Below are positions 19,996-31,845 of a stretch of 64,000 nt of DNA, piece by piece (within the stretch, counting starts at the first letter, position 1; the number at the start of each line of letters is the position of its first letter). The DNA comes from Chrysemys picta bellii (Eukaryota > Chordata > Testudines > Emydidae), in NCBI RefSeq assembly GCF_011386835.1, contig NC_088799.1:76093302-76157301 (forward strand). The letters run 5' to 3'. The position numbers were made by a program, and so were the translations under genes. The notes under the pieces were generated by a model, which saw only the letters and a list, made by a program, of their open reading frames with translations, searched no databases and was not told where the DNA came from.

Positions 19996-22100
19996 CGCAG
20001 TCTTATTTTACATTCCACTGATAAGGAGAAGTAGGCAATGTAGCTTACATAGAACCGAATGTTAAAGCTGGTAGAGAGTGGAACTGGCACTTACTGCTAT
20101 GGTAACTGGCTGCACTCAAAGACAGAAAGAGATGCAGTTGTGACATTGACTACTCCTTTGAGAGCATGATAATTTGTTTAACTTTATGTACATTTCAGAT
20201 ACTTGCACAGACATCTCCAAGGGAAGCACTGTTTTTGTAACAATAATCATGTTGATCCTTTCCTTAAGGAGATAACTCACAGAGAGGGTACACAAGCACT
20301 AATGATCTGAGTCAAAGACAAAATAAATTCCTGATAAAACGAAAGCGAGACACAAATGCAGAATCAGAAACTTACAAGTCCCACGTCAACAAAAAGTAAC
20401 TACATAGTCGGAAAGCAGGGCCACTGGAAATATAATTCTAGGAGATACTGAAAGGTGGGCGCCTCAAATCAGGGAGCAAAGCTTTAAGTTTAGTGCTGGG
20501 GGGAAAAACACTGTTTTGCTAAACAGCTCTATTCTGTATCAGACTTCCCTATTAAATCCATGCTGTGCAACATTATAACTCACCAATGAACCCTACCAAA
20601 TGCTCAAAAGGCTGAGAAATCTTTATTTAATGACAAACTATCTATCTTAGGTACTCTACATATTTTCCTCCTTTCATCTTTATGGAAGACAACAGGATAA
20701 AATTATGACTCTCTGGCAGTATACAATTGTTGGGAAGAACTCAGCTACTATTGGCACAGTCCCCCAACAGCTAATCATTAACTGTACTTGCTGTGATCCA
20801 TCTGCAAATACACATCAAAAGCCTTCCTATAGAATGGTTTCCATGAGGGAATTCAGTTATTTCCAAGCCAAGGCTGTGCAGCTTTTTTTAATATCCCATG
20901 GCAGACACATGCTTAAATGGTTGGTGCTGTCAATAGCTCACAGTTGTCTGAAGCTGTTCTTTTATTGCATGTGCCTTTCAGTATTTATCTGCTGATTTCC
21001 TTTTGAAACCCTGCCAAAATCATTCATTGGCAGTATGTAACAATCCAATAATATGATAGCAGTAGCAAGCCAAACTGGAGAGTCAGTTGGAGGATTTGTA
21101 GAAAGCAAGCACTTTTTTTTTTATTAACACAACGGGTAATATTTCAAGATTTTGATGCCCATTCATCTCTAGGAAAAAGTAGTTTAAAGCACTACTGTTG
21201 AATATGCCTAGAGATTCATCAATACTGTCAAGTCTTGTACTAATCTCATCTCATGTTTACTCCCACATGCTGCCACCCAAACCTCATTAACATATACAGA
21301 CATATCTGATATCAAAAGTTAAAGTTAAACATAAGAATCCCCCAAACAGATGTATACACCTGGGAGAAGTGAAATTTAAGAGTATCTTGTGGTTTACGAG
21401 TCTTCCATTCAAAACCAGTAAAAGACGTGAAATACAAAATTAAAGTTTCAGAGCTAGCTTTGAAGAAATAGAAATGTCTCTTTTGGCATTCCTGAAGAAT
21501 GAGGCTGGGAAGTAGCTTTATATGTATCTGCTAATTAAACCAAATCCCAATAAAACACAATTTACTCTTCCACAAAGTGATTAAAGATTTTTAATGTGTT
21601 GAATAGCTATTTGCTTCAAAATTCTTGTTTTCACAAGATAAGACAAATGAAAAATGTGCGAAAATTCAGTTTAAAAGAGGAATACATAATCCTGATATTA
21701 ACCAATCATTGCCTGAAATAATTATGATGAACTTGGCGCTATAACTTAGTGGCAAAGAGCATACTTATTTCTCCTTTAGATTCTCTATGCCAGAATTTCC
21801 TAAATAGATATAGATGCCCAAATGCTGAATTGATTCATCAGCAGATTAAACAAACTGGTTAGCGAAGTACAACTCTGTTATCAACAAATGAAAAATGGGT
21901 AGCTCAACTGACTGCCAGCAGGGAAATCCAATAATAATTAATCTAGATGACCTGCCATCTTTCCTTTGCATAATATTTATCAAGGACCTCTACTCACCAA
22001 TTTATTCTGTAATTAGATTCTTTTACATGACTCAAGTCATTCCAAGGCTCATCCATGTATTGTATCATCTTCTAAATGTTAATTTTTGTATTAACAGACA
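19996..22100. other. Anonymous AT-rich non-coding stretch
   Basis: No gene, RNA or bounded repeat seen. Frames of 96 (20,705) and 72 codons (21,895) have no domains. A T-run lies near 21,113-21,122. Confidence 0.6.
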
Positions 22101-22108
22101 TATTCCTG

Positions 22109-22857
22109 TGTGACCAGCTTTTCCCTGGGGTGCCACTGAGCCCACCTGGCCCACCAGCCTGGTTTCCCTTCACACTGTATTCCTGAGGCAAGCCAGCCAA
22201 GCCCTCACTCAGGCTTCAGACTGCACTTAACCAACACACATACAGGTAGGGACACATCCTGCTGCAGCTTTACACAGATGCTGAGGTCAGTTCTGCATGG
22301 GATGGCTCAGCTAAGGAACAGCCCAGTTCTCAAGTGCCCGCCCCCCTCTGGAGTGCAAACCCAAAATTATACCGTCTTAGGCTGCACAGAGAATTGTACA
22401 GAGTAAGCTCATGAAATTTGCCCCCACCCCCGGTTAGTGGAAAAAATACTAGTATTATCATGGAGTCCAGTATCAGGTGACTTGATCACATGACCCTGCA
22501 GCCATAACTCAGAGGCTGTTTGTAGCATCCCCAGGAAGACTTCTCAGTGGGTGATTAGCATCTTCAAAGACCTATTATTTTCCCTAATGGCCCTTCCCAA
22601 CCGGCCATACAGACTGATTGCATTCTGTCTAGTGGGCATTCCCCAGGTGTAAACACATTTTTAATAGATGCTTAGACAATATTCCTAACTTCAGATACAA
22701 AAATGATACATGCACACAAATAGGATAATCATATTCAGTAAATCATAACCTTTTCAATGATACCTCACATGACCCATCTGGTATAAAATACATCATAGTT
22801 ATGCCATAATCATATCATAACAATAGCTCTATGAAGAATATGGGGCATAGTGTCACA
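22109..22857 (-). mobile_element. Solo LTR (antisense), 749 bp, 5-bp target duplication
   Basis: The element begins TGTGACCAGC and ends GTGTCACA on the + strand, giving the 5'-TG...CA-3' ends of an LTR, with short inverted tips TGTGAC/GTCACA. The pentamer TCCTG flanks both sides (22,104-22,108 and 22,858-22,862). No gag, pol or primer-binding site adjoins it, so it is a solo LTR left by recombination. I read it as antisense from remembered similar sauropsid LTRs; the superfamily (ERV or Ty3-type) is not resolved. Confidence 0.75.
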
Positions 22858-22862
22858 TCCTG

Positions 22863-24146
22863 ATCAATTTATTTATGTAGCACAAGTAATACTTCTGTGA
22901 AGCACAGAACAGCTCATTGAAAAGATTTATTTCCTGTCTAAACTTGTGTCATTTCAAAAAAAGAGTTACTCCTCAAATTATTTTACTAGGTCACCACCAG
23001 GAAGAATAAGAAAGTATGCGTCTCAGTGTTTGTTGCCCTCATACACAAATACTTCCTCCAGGTAAATCAAAGGTCATTCCTTCAATATAATCTCATTGCT
23101 ATATGGAGTAAGAGGCTTTAGGGACAAAGAGCCAGCATAGTCCACTCACCTAAAGCAGAGCAACAGGAATGTCAGTAGGAAAAACAAACATCCAGACTGC
23201 TAACATGAGTTCTTATTAGTCACTTTTAGTGACACTAATGGGTACTTGGAGAGAAATGGCTCACAAGTCTTATGCTGCTGGTGCTATTCACAGCGGTTTT
23301 CTACTATCTATCATTTTGGCAAAGAGACTGTCATGCTGTGCACCTGCATTTTGGGAGATGTTCCATTTTTCATTACTTCTTTTTTATGTTGTGGTGACTT
23401 AAAGTTACTGACCTTAATTTACTAGTTCCTCACTCTTTTCTCTCACTAATCTTCAGTCCAAAATAGTCCACATCTATGTTACACAAGTGCCACAGCTAAA
23501 ATTGAGACACAATAACTTCCCTCGACAAAAATCTCTACCTCTGTCCCAAATTAACACTGAAGCAATTTTCCAAATTTCACCAAAGCACCATAGTGTTCTT
23601 AAAATGTAAGCTTTCATTTTACTGGATTCTGAGGGCAACATATGATCCTGTGTGGAGGAGATTCCTCAAAGAGGAATTTACTAACAATAAAATTAGGCAT
23701 TATGTGGCTTAAACAGGAATTTTGCCTGAATAAGAAATCCAGGATTGGGCCCATATGGGGAGAGGGTATATAAATGCAAGAGGCAATTCATCAAGGGGTT
23801 TTAAAACAAGGTATTTCACTGCCCAGTAGAACTTTGTAGCTTATTTATTGTGAACAATTTTCCTTGAAAATTTAGGCATTTTCCCATCAAATAATTATTC
23901 ACAAAGATGTTTCCATCATGCAACCAGATCTAATGTCCAAATACCCCATTGGAAAATATTAGGATGTGTACACACACACACACACACAAAAAAAAGATCA
24001 GATAGGGTTTTTAAAGAAATATACAAATTTCCCAGGTAACATCTTTTCATAATTCCTGTGCAAGTTGCTTCTCTCACATAAACTCAAGACAATTGTTTAT
24101 GTCCATCATTCAGATGAAGAGCTACGCTAGATGTTTGAGTGTCATC
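22863..24146. other. Anonymous AT-rich non-coding stretch
   Basis: No gene seen. A (CA)n tract with an A tail lies at 23,970-23,996. The stretch ends at the Harbinger element. Confidence 0.6.
23970..23996. repeat. (CA)n microsatellite with A tail
   Basis: About nine to ten CA units followed by a short poly(A). Confidence 0.9.
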
Positions 24147-24570
24147 TAAGGCCTTGTCTACACTGGCAAGTTTCTGCGCATTAAAGCAGCTTTCTGCGTT
24201 GTAACCTGAGGTGTACACACAGCCAAGCAGAAACTGTGCAGCTGCAACACTGTAAAAAAGAGGCGTAGAGCTTTCTGCACTAGGGGTACAGTGCCGCAGT
24301 GCCAGTGTAAACACCCTGGTCGATTATAGCACTGCAATTGGCCTCTGGGAGGGGTCCCATAATGCTTGTTCTTGCCTTTCTGGTCATTGGTTTGAATGCT
24401 ACTGCCCTACCCTCAGGTGACCAAGCGTCATCTCCACCCCGTAAATTCTTTTGGAATTTTGAAAGCCTCCTTCCTGTTTGCTCGGTGATGCGTGCAGTGA
24501 TCTCTACAAATCTTTCCAGGTGGCCATGCCTGCTCCATGCACCAGCTGATCCCCTGCTTGGAGCAATGCT

Positions 24571-25000
24571 GAGCTGCTGGACCTCATCAGGATTTGGGGA
24601 GAGGAGGCTGTCCAGTCCCAGCTGCGCTCCAGCTGTAGGAATTATGATACCTATGGACAGATTTTCACAATGCATGACAGAAAGGGTCCATGACCAGGAC
24701 ACACTACAGTGCAGGGTCAAAGTGAAGGTGCTGCGGAACGTCTACCACAAGGCATGGAGGCAAACCACCGCTCTGGTGCTGCTCCCACGAGCTGCCGGTT
24801 CTACAAAGAGCTGGACACAATACTTGGTGGCAACCCCACCACTGTGGATACTTTGGTGGCTTGCATGCCAGTCAAGAGTGGACCAAGCCAGGAGGAGGAA
24901 ATCTTGGACAAGGATGTGGAGGGGGATCCAGAGGCAGAGGACAACTCAGAGGCAAAGTGCAAACAAGAGAGGAGACCCCTGGTAAGTGGATTTGATTTTG
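24571..25000 (+). pseudogene. Harbinger MYB/SANT-like accessory protein, frameshifted
   Basis: In PIF/Harbinger elements this DNA-binding partner helps bring the transposase to the nucleus and to the element ends. The frame starting at 24,571 reads ELLDLIRIWGEEAVQSQLRS, a trihelix/MYB-like helix block, then RNYDTYGQIF. From about 24,665 the reading must shift (TERVHDQDTLQCRVKVKVLR), and from about 24,755 it shifts back (EANHRSGAAPTSCRFYKELD, then TILGG). An acidic segment follows (EEEILDKDVEGDPEAEDNSE). A CTG followed by GTAAGT at about 24,980 looks like an exon 5' splice site. At least two frameshifts mean no functional protein is made. The 215-codon frame from 24,338 is a mixture of frames, not the protein. 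Confidence 0.75.
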
Positions 25001-26444
25001 AGAATCGCTGAAGCGAGTTGTTGGGGGTTGACAGAAAGGGTCAACAGGAGGATTGTGTCTGTATGACATGTGTGTATTACCACATGCTTATTCTGAGCCG
25101 CAGAACAGGCTGTTGATTGACTCCCTCACTTCATGGGAATCTTCCTCAGAGATCTCCAGGAAACTCATCGAGATACTGGGCAATCCACTGCTGCAGGTTC
25201 TTTGGCAGAGCCGCTTTGTTTCTCGCCCATTAACAGTAACTTTCCCGTGCCACTCTGCCATCATGTGGGGGGGGGAGGGAGACACAGGACACCATTGCTG
25301 CACACAGGTGAGCCACATAAGGGCCAGGGAGGAAGCTGCAGTCTTCGAGAAGACCCTCCCTTGATTCCCTTCTCACCCTCAGCAGTGAGTATGAACACAG
25401 CCTGTGGAAAATGTGGGGACAGGAATGATTATCAGTGCTGGCTCTCCCCAAGAGCCATGTGCCCAGCGTACAGCAGGATCTGGGAATACTAATTTACCCT
25501 GCCCCTGCAGCTACTCACCATTTTGGGGGTCTTGCGGCTCATGTGTGCTTGCCTGGGGTCAGCCAGTTAGTGACAAATATGAGAATACTGGCTGTGTTTT
25601 AAACCACTGAATCAGTGTTCTGTGTGTTGCAAACAATACTGCTTCTGTAAAATGTTGCGTTTTGGCTTCACTGAGATGACCTTGGGAGCCCAGTCTCCCT
25701 CTTGGTTATAACAACTGCGCAGAATTAGAAAGTGGCCACAAAGAACTAAGGAAGACTTTCTATGCACTCCACGACTGAAAAAACAGGAATTGAAGGGGTG
25801 GCAGGACAGTGAGAAGAGGGACTGAAAGAACACGCCATGCCAGAATGAAGCCACGGAGAGGCTCTTAAATGTTATGGAGCACTAAGTGGACACGCTCTAG
25901 GCAATACTAGCACTGCAAACCGAGCAGCTCTGCGCCCGCCCTCTCCTGCGGCCACTGTCACAAAACTCTTTCCCATGAGCCCCCAAGACACTGCCAACAT
26001 ACTCTTATCAACCTCCTGGTTCCAGTCTGTACCCGCGGTATTCCACTCCTCCCCCGTTACAGTCCAGCACTGTGGACTCCCAGTACCCACTGCACTCAAT
26101 ATCCATCCCTCTGTAGGTTAGCTCTGCTGAAGTACAGTACCCGCTGCACTGTACTCCAAAGGAGAAGGTTGGATAGGATCCCTGGACATACAAATCTTTA
26201 ACTGCCCTAGGACCCCACCTCCTCTTTCTCCCATCCCACTCAGTGGGATGTGTTTTTTTGTTTGACTCTCTCCTCCTGTTTTTTAATAAAAGAATTGTGT
26301 TGGTTTGAAAGCAACCTTTATTCTATTATTTGAAAGCAAACAGAGGCCTGCAATTATCTTAAACCTTCATATTGGATCATCTGCACCAATCACAATCACC
26401 TCCTAGCATTACAAGCACTGCATTCCCGAGCATAGCAACAAATA

Positions 26445-28245
26445 TTAGTGGCTTTCAGCTTCAAATTGCTGCCTCAAGGTATCCCTGATCCTTATGGCCC
26501 TGCGCTGCACCTCTCTAATAGTCCTGGTCTCTGGCTGTTCAAAGTCAGCCTCCAGGCACTCAACCGCCATGGTCCAGCCCTGAGTGAAGCTTTCACCATT
26601 CCCTTCACAAATATTATAGAGTGTACAGCACATGGCTATAAGCATAAGAATATTGTAATCGGCCAGGTCCATGTTCCCATATAGGCAGCGTCAGCGGGCC
26701 TTTAAATGGCCAAAAGCACACTCAATCATTCTGCACTTGCTCATCCCTGTTGTTGAACCGCTCCTTGCTGCTGTCAAGGTGCCCCGTGTATGGCTTCATA
26801 AGTCACAGCATTAAGGGGTAGGCAGGGTCTCCCAGATCACAATGGGCATTTTGACTTCCCCTACAGTGATCTTCTGGTCCGGAAAGAAAGTCCCTGCTTG
26901 CAGCTTCCTGAACAGGCCAGTGTTCCAAAAGATGCGTGCGTCATGAACCTTTCCGGACCAGCCAACATTAATGAATGTGAAATGTCCACAGTGATCTACA
27001 AGCACCTGGAGAACCATTGAGAAATACCCCTTCTGATTAGTGTACTTGGTGGCTAGGTGGTCTGGTGCCAGAATTGGCATGTGCGTGCCATTTATCGCCC
27101 CTCCACAATTAGGGAACCCATTTTGTGCAAAGCCATCCACAATGTCACGCACATTGCCCAGAGTCACGGTCTTTTGGAGCAGGATGCCATTAATGGCCCT
27201 GCACACTTCCATCAACATGAGTCCAACGGTCAACTTTCCCACTCCGAACTGGTTAGCAACCGATTGTTAGCAGTCTGGAGTAGGCAGCTTCCAGTGCAAT
27301 CACCATGCACTTCTCCAACGGCAATGCAGCTCTCATTCTCATGTCCTTGCGCTGGAGGGCTGGGGCAAGCTCATCACACAGTCCCATGAATGTGGCTTTC
27401 CTTATCTGAAAGTTCTGCAGCCACTGGTCATCATCTTATATGTGCATGACCAGGGCCGGCTCTAGGCACCAGCAAACCAAGCATGTGCTTGGGGCGGTAC
27501 ATTTTCAAGGGCGGCATTCCGGACATCTTTTTTTGTTGTTGTTGCTGCTTTGGATGGCAAAAGCCTAGAGCCAGCCCTGGCAGCAGCAGCGCATCGTGCC
27601 CTGGGGCCACTGCGGTTTGCACCACAGGGGAGCAGCGCCCGCACCAGGGCCGGGCAGGCTCCTAGCAGGGGATACTCAGGCTGGGGGCCACCCTTGGGCG
27701 CATGGAGTCACCTGCAGATGCCGCAGGGTGGCTGCTCCCCAGTGCCACAGCTGGGGCTTGAGAGAAGCGGCCCGAGCCACCCAGAGACTGTGGCAGGGCA
27801 GCCAGAAGCAGCAGCAGTGGGCCCATAGAGGGTGGGGCACTGCTGTGCGGGGCCAGCATCCCGCTCTCCAGGGCTCTGCTCCCTCTGGGGCTACCCTGCC
27901 CCGGCTCCTCAGCCCCCTGCTGGGGCTGTCCCCTGGCTCTGCCCTCCTGGGTCCCGGACGGTCCTGGAGGTGGGAACCCTGGCTGGAGGGACCCTGGGCT
28001 GAGGCGTGGCCCGGGAGCCCCACTGCTTACCCCAACCCTGCCAGCACTAAAGCTGGAGGCAAGGTGGGAGCGGGCAGAGTCAGCACTGGTGGGGGGGAGG
28101 GGTGGCAGGAGGTGTGGGTGGGGTGAGAGCCCTGCGCTGGGGTGGCAGGGGTTGCGGGTGGGGGAGGGCACTAGTGGGGGGGGCATGGTGAGAGCCCAGG
28201 GCTAGGGTGGGGGGCAGCCAGCATTTTTTTTTTTTGCTTAGGGTG

Positions 28246-28281
<36 letters not shown>

Positions 28282-28375
28282 ACACACAAAAAAACCCCAA
28301 AAAAAACACACCCCTTAGAGCCAGCTCTGTGCATGACAATGTGATCCCACCACTTAGTGCTTGTCTCATTGACTT
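26445..28375 (-). pseudogene. Harbinger DDE transposase pseudogene, split by a hAT insertion
   Basis: Reading the minus strand: a WWDHI-type start (28,372-28,338), then after the hAT DDQWLQNFQIRKATFMGLCD and ELAPALQRKDMRMRAALPLE (27,433 leftwards), SVANQFGVGKLTVG (about 27,270), GFPNCGGAINGTHMPILAPD, YFSMVLQVLVDHCGHFTFIN, GWSGKVHDARIFWNTGLF, a shifted LGDPAYPLM (about 26,820), a CRMIECAFGHLK helix with the catalytic Glu, and a C-terminus ending FEAESH (26,445). Family members have D in IDGTHI, D in the GDPAYPL block and E in ECAFG; here the first is Asn. Other breaks are a frameshift near 27,270, a one-base deletion before GDPAYPL (about 26,834), an in-frame TGA near 26,691 replacing a Trp codon, and the 879-bp hAT. 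Confidence 0.85.
27451..28329. mobile_element. Non-autonomous hAT, CAGGGCCGGCTCTA family, inside the Harbinger transposase
   Basis: An 879-bp element with inverted ends CAGGGCCGGCTCTAGG and TTAGAGCCAGCTCTG. The octamer TGCATGAC is repeated exactly on both sides (27,443-27,450 and 28,330-28,337). Removing it rejoins the Harbinger transposase reading across the WWDHI block. The interior is GC-rich, then ends in poly(T)/poly(A) simple sequence (28,224-28,305). Frames of 174-176 codons inside are compositional. Confidence 0.92.
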
Positions 28376-30760
28376 TTCTTAAATACCCAACTCACTTTTG
28401 AAATGGCATGTCAGCTTCTAAATCAATTGGGTACTCTTGAATAGGGCACCTCTTGACTTGTGTGTCTATTTCCCAGTAGAAGAATTTGCATGACTGTATG
28501 TTAATATACAAAAAAAAAGGAGAACTTAGATCATGTCCTTCAAATAAATTAGCTAGAAAATACCCCTCTGATACTCAGTATATACAGTAAGACTTGAGTA
28601 AGGATTCTGGAATTACATTAATCTCCAGTTTGCCCATGACAATTGTTGATGAAGTTTGCCCTTTAAAAAAAAACATATGTTTTTGTTTTATAGCATATGG
28701 GAATGTTACATATATCCCAAATTGCTCCAGTGGCATCCAAGTGACTCAGTCTAACTAGAAAGAGAGACAATGTCAAGTACAGAGAGCAACATATAGTATA
28801 AAAGTGTTTAATTTGCTCATTTTAAAGGTATATTAGACTACTCTGCACTTTGCATTATTCTTCAAGGTAGGTTAGGATTTTTGAAAGGTATTGATACTCC
28901 ACAAGACCCCAGTCTTGCAAACACCTATGTACATGAATAACTTTATGCATGTGAGTTCATTATGGAGGGGCTTGTGTAAAGTAACTCTTGTTGGTAATCA
29001 TTTGTAGGATTTGGGCCCAAATATTTCAAGTTTCATGTTGATGAGAAACTTTCATTGGGTAAAAAGAAAGTTCAGCAGTTACCGGTATAGAAACACTCAT
29101 TAATATGAGTAATATGCATATTAATTGTATCATGAGATGTTCAGCTTTCTAGAGAACACATAAGCATGTCTTGGGCACATGTAGTGTATTAAAATCAATT
29201 TTAATAATGTACTTACACACACACCCTTGTAATTAGAATCACAGCTGGTAGCTGGCATCAATACAAGGGAGAAAATGACAAATTTAAAAAAGAAACACTA
29301 CACAATGGAAAGTAAAACATCTCTGAAGAAATATCAGAGGAATAATAAATCTTCAGATAATAACAGAGAGCCTTTCAGTTGTCTCAGTTATGGGAACCAT
29401 TATTAATGTGAGCAAAATCTTCCTATGAGGATTGTCCGTATTTTGCTGCAAAAAATCTGCATTCTGTGAGGAAACCTCCAAAGTGTTCCATGTTCTGCTT
29501 TCAGTCAGCAATCTCCTGCTGACAGTTTTTACAAGCCGAACCCATCCAGTACAGTAAAAAGACTTCTGCTGGGCTTTTTTCAGGAGGGGAGAAAAGAAAT
29601 CACAAAAGCACACTATTTATTTATGGTCCACTCTTATCCCAGTTGCAAGTCTTCAGATCCATGGTTCAAAGCACAATGCTTGTCCCCAGTAGTTTGAGCA
29701 CTGATGCTTTTTAATGTAAGCATCTTTAAAAGATTTCTTCCTATTAGCTGCAAACTATTTTGATCCAAATTCAATAATCTTCAAACCCTCCCCACCACCA
29801 CCACTTCACATTATGAACATTTCAGAAGTGGAACATTTGTCCACCTCCACAAAGATCTCACTCCAGTACAGGGATTGAAGTAATTGTCTGCACAATATGG
29901 ACAGTTTTAATATATCATAGCCCGCAGGTAATTATTTCTTTGTATAGATTTTTTTCCTTTTAATAATGTTATTTTATATAAAGTATTTATTAAGTTCAGA
30001 TTTCACAGCTTTAAGTTTCTGATTAAAACATCAAATGGTAATGGTTTTCACCATAAGAAAGAGAGAAACCATTAGTATGAATTGAAATTGTATAACCAGC
30101 ACTCACACTCAACCATACAATTTAGTCTGAATCATTCCCTGGACAGACTAACTTCCAAAACAAAGCCAGAGGATTCCTGTTGGAGTGATAATGCTACAGA
30201 GACATTATGCAAACTTCACCTCCAGGAAACTAAGATTGCATCTTACAAACAATGCAGAAAGCTTTCCTATTTTGTTGCAAATAGAATATACTCAGTTTCT
30301 TTGCAAAAGTCAGGGAAAATGTTTGCTTTCATACTACTTTAATTTATAAAAAAGAAAAAAATTGAATGAGATGATCAGTAAGAAAATAAGTTATGGTTGT
30401 ATGTTAGTATATAGATTCAAAATATATTTAAACTACAATATGTGATTCAAATTCAGAGATGACAAAAGCTCTCTTCACCACCTACCAAACTCATAAAGGT
30501 AAAGAATAAGCTGATGGGGCCACCAACAGGAGATGGTGTTCCTTCATAATTGGGGAACAAATAATCTAATGCTCTCTATAGAATAATGGAATCAAAATGC
30601 ACAAAGACTTGCAAAATATTTTCAAACTACAACAATGAAGCAGGATAACAAGATGGACCTCAAGAGCTACAGGCTTTTGAAGCCTATTTTAATTTTTTAA
30701 AAAAAAAACTACATATTTACTAAAGCGCAGCTTACATAAAGTTTGTGTGTTTGTATATAT
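28376..30760. other. Anonymous AT-rich non-coding stretch
   Basis: No gene seen. It contains one old inverted-terminus repeat (28,905-29,018), short A and T runs and nothing else recognisable. Confidence 0.6.
28905..29018. repeat. Old palindromic repeat, GACCCCAGTCTTGCAAA / TTTGTAGGATTTGGGCC
   Basis: The ends are inverted at about 13 of 17 positions, with an interior of GCATGTGAGTTCATTATGGA. It resembles a widespread amniote repeat class with GATCCTGCAAACAC-type ends and a central CCATTGACTTCAATGG palindrome. Probable ancient MITE. Confidence 0.5.
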
Positions 30761-30786
30761 AAATAAATAAATAAATAAAATAAAAA
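30761..30786. repeat. (AAAT)n microsatellite
   Basis: Six near-perfect AAAT units immediately before the LTR-like segment. Confidence 0.9.
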
Positions 30787-30787
30787 A

Positions 30788-31157
30788 CAGGGTGCTGGCC
30801 AAAAAGCTTGTGGCCAGGCCCCTATTAGCCCAGCTCCAATTAAGGGGTATTAATTGGTGCTGGCTGAGGGTGGCTCGCCAAAGGGCTTAAGGAAAAACAC
30901 CTGCAGGCCTTGTTAGCCAGGAGGCTATATAAAGCTGGCAGGAAGGAAGCAGGCGGGGGGCGGGAGGGGACAAGAAAGGGAGGAGCATGTGGCTGTAGTT
31001 CCCAGCTGGCCAAAGAAGCTAGCTGTCTCCCAGGGAGCTGGCTGGAATGGACTGTATATAAATGGTAGTATGAACTGAATAAAAGGGCACTGGTGCTTGC
31101 ATATCAAGCGGTCTCCGACTGTTTTTTGGGACGAGCAGCAAAGTACTCCGTTATAGT
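30788..31157 (+). mobile_element. LTR-like segment (probable solo LTR)
   Basis: GC-richer than its surroundings, starting around ACAGGGTGCTGGCC and ending around ACTCCGTTATA. It contains CTATATAAAG at 30,925-30,934 (TATA-like) and AATAAA at 31,078-31,083 (polyadenylation signal-like), about 150 bp apart, the layout of an LTR U3-R-U5. The termini are degenerate (expected TGTAACA...TTACA) and no target duplication was found beside the microsatellite. Confidence 0.5.
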
Positions 31158-31394
31158 GTGTATGTGTCAGAAAAGGGCAAGCAAAGGATGTTTGTTATCT
31201 AAAACACTGCCACTGAAGTCGCTTTCCTCTCCAATATCATCATAATCTATTTAAGCTCTCTTACTGCATCAAATTCAAATTCCTTATTCTTAACATCAAG
31301 GCCATGCACATTTGCCTATTTGTAACACTAATTTAAATTTTCTTTTCCTCCCACTAGGATCTTCTCAATCCTCTTCTTACTGCTCCCTTTAGAC

Positions 31395-31717
31395 CAGTGG
31401 TGGCAACCTGCGGTCCATCAGGGTAATCTGCTGGTGGGCTGAGAGAGAGTTTGTTTACACTGACTGTCTACAGCTCCCAATGGCCACGGTTCGCCGTTCC
31501 CGGCCAATGGGAACTGCGGGAAGCAGCAGCCAGCACATCCCCTGTGGCCCGCACCACTTCCCGCAGCTCCCATTTTCTGGGAATGATGAATCGCAGCCAC
31601 TGGGAGTTGTGAGGGCCATGCCTGCGGACAGTCAATGTAAACACTGTCTCACAGCCTGCCAGCATATTACCCTGATGGGCTGCGTCCAGCCCGCGGGCCA
31701 CAGGCTGCCCACAACTG
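31395..31717. mobile_element. Palindromic hAT MITE, CAGGGGTCGGCAACC family, copy 2
   Basis: A 323-bp element from CAGTGGTGGCAACCTG to GGCTGCCCACAACTG. The octamer CTTTAGAC is repeated exactly on each side (31,387-31,394 and 31,718-31,725). The two halves are largely complementary (CGGTTCGCCGTTCCCGGCCA against its inverted partner), so the transcript would form a long hairpin. Confidence 0.9.
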
Positions 31718-31845
31718 CTTTAGACACTCATTTTTACATATGCTTCTTGATGCAACCCTACCCTAGGAACAGTCTTCCTGTCTGCAAAGCTCCCCTCTTC
31801 CTTATTTCTAATCTATCCTTAATTAAAACCTGATCTGGAAGTAAT

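Larger units (their letters stand above)
24150..28375. mobile_element. PIF/Harbinger DNA transposon, two genes, right end missing, carrying a nested hAT
   Basis: The left terminus GGCCTTGTCTACACTGGCAA is preceded by TAA (24,147-24,149), the trinucleotide target type of PIF/Harbinger. Inside are the two genes of the superfamily: a MYB/SANT-like protein on + (24,571-25,000) and a DDE transposase on - (26,445-28,375). The matching right terminus, expected to read GTGTAGACAAGGCC, is absent, so the element is truncated after about 28,375, within the 5' part of the transposase gene. A hAT (27,451-28,329) interrupts the transposase gene. Both genes carry disabling changes, so the element is dead. 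Confidence 0.85.

Noticed and set aside
22109..22857. Full-length endogenous retrovirus
   Set aside because: No second LTR, primer-binding site, or gag/pol/env similarity adjoins this LTR or the one at 35,864-36,659; both are solo LTRs.
24338..24985. 215-codon + frame as a host gene
   Set aside because: Only its middle matches the Harbinger MYB-like protein, in a shifted frame; the rest is a wrong-frame read of the same pseudogene and its leader.
27596..28186. Overlapping 176-codon (+) and 174-codon (-) frames
   Set aside because: Both lie inside the hAT at 27,451-28,329, on opposite strands of the same GC-rich sequence, with no domain.
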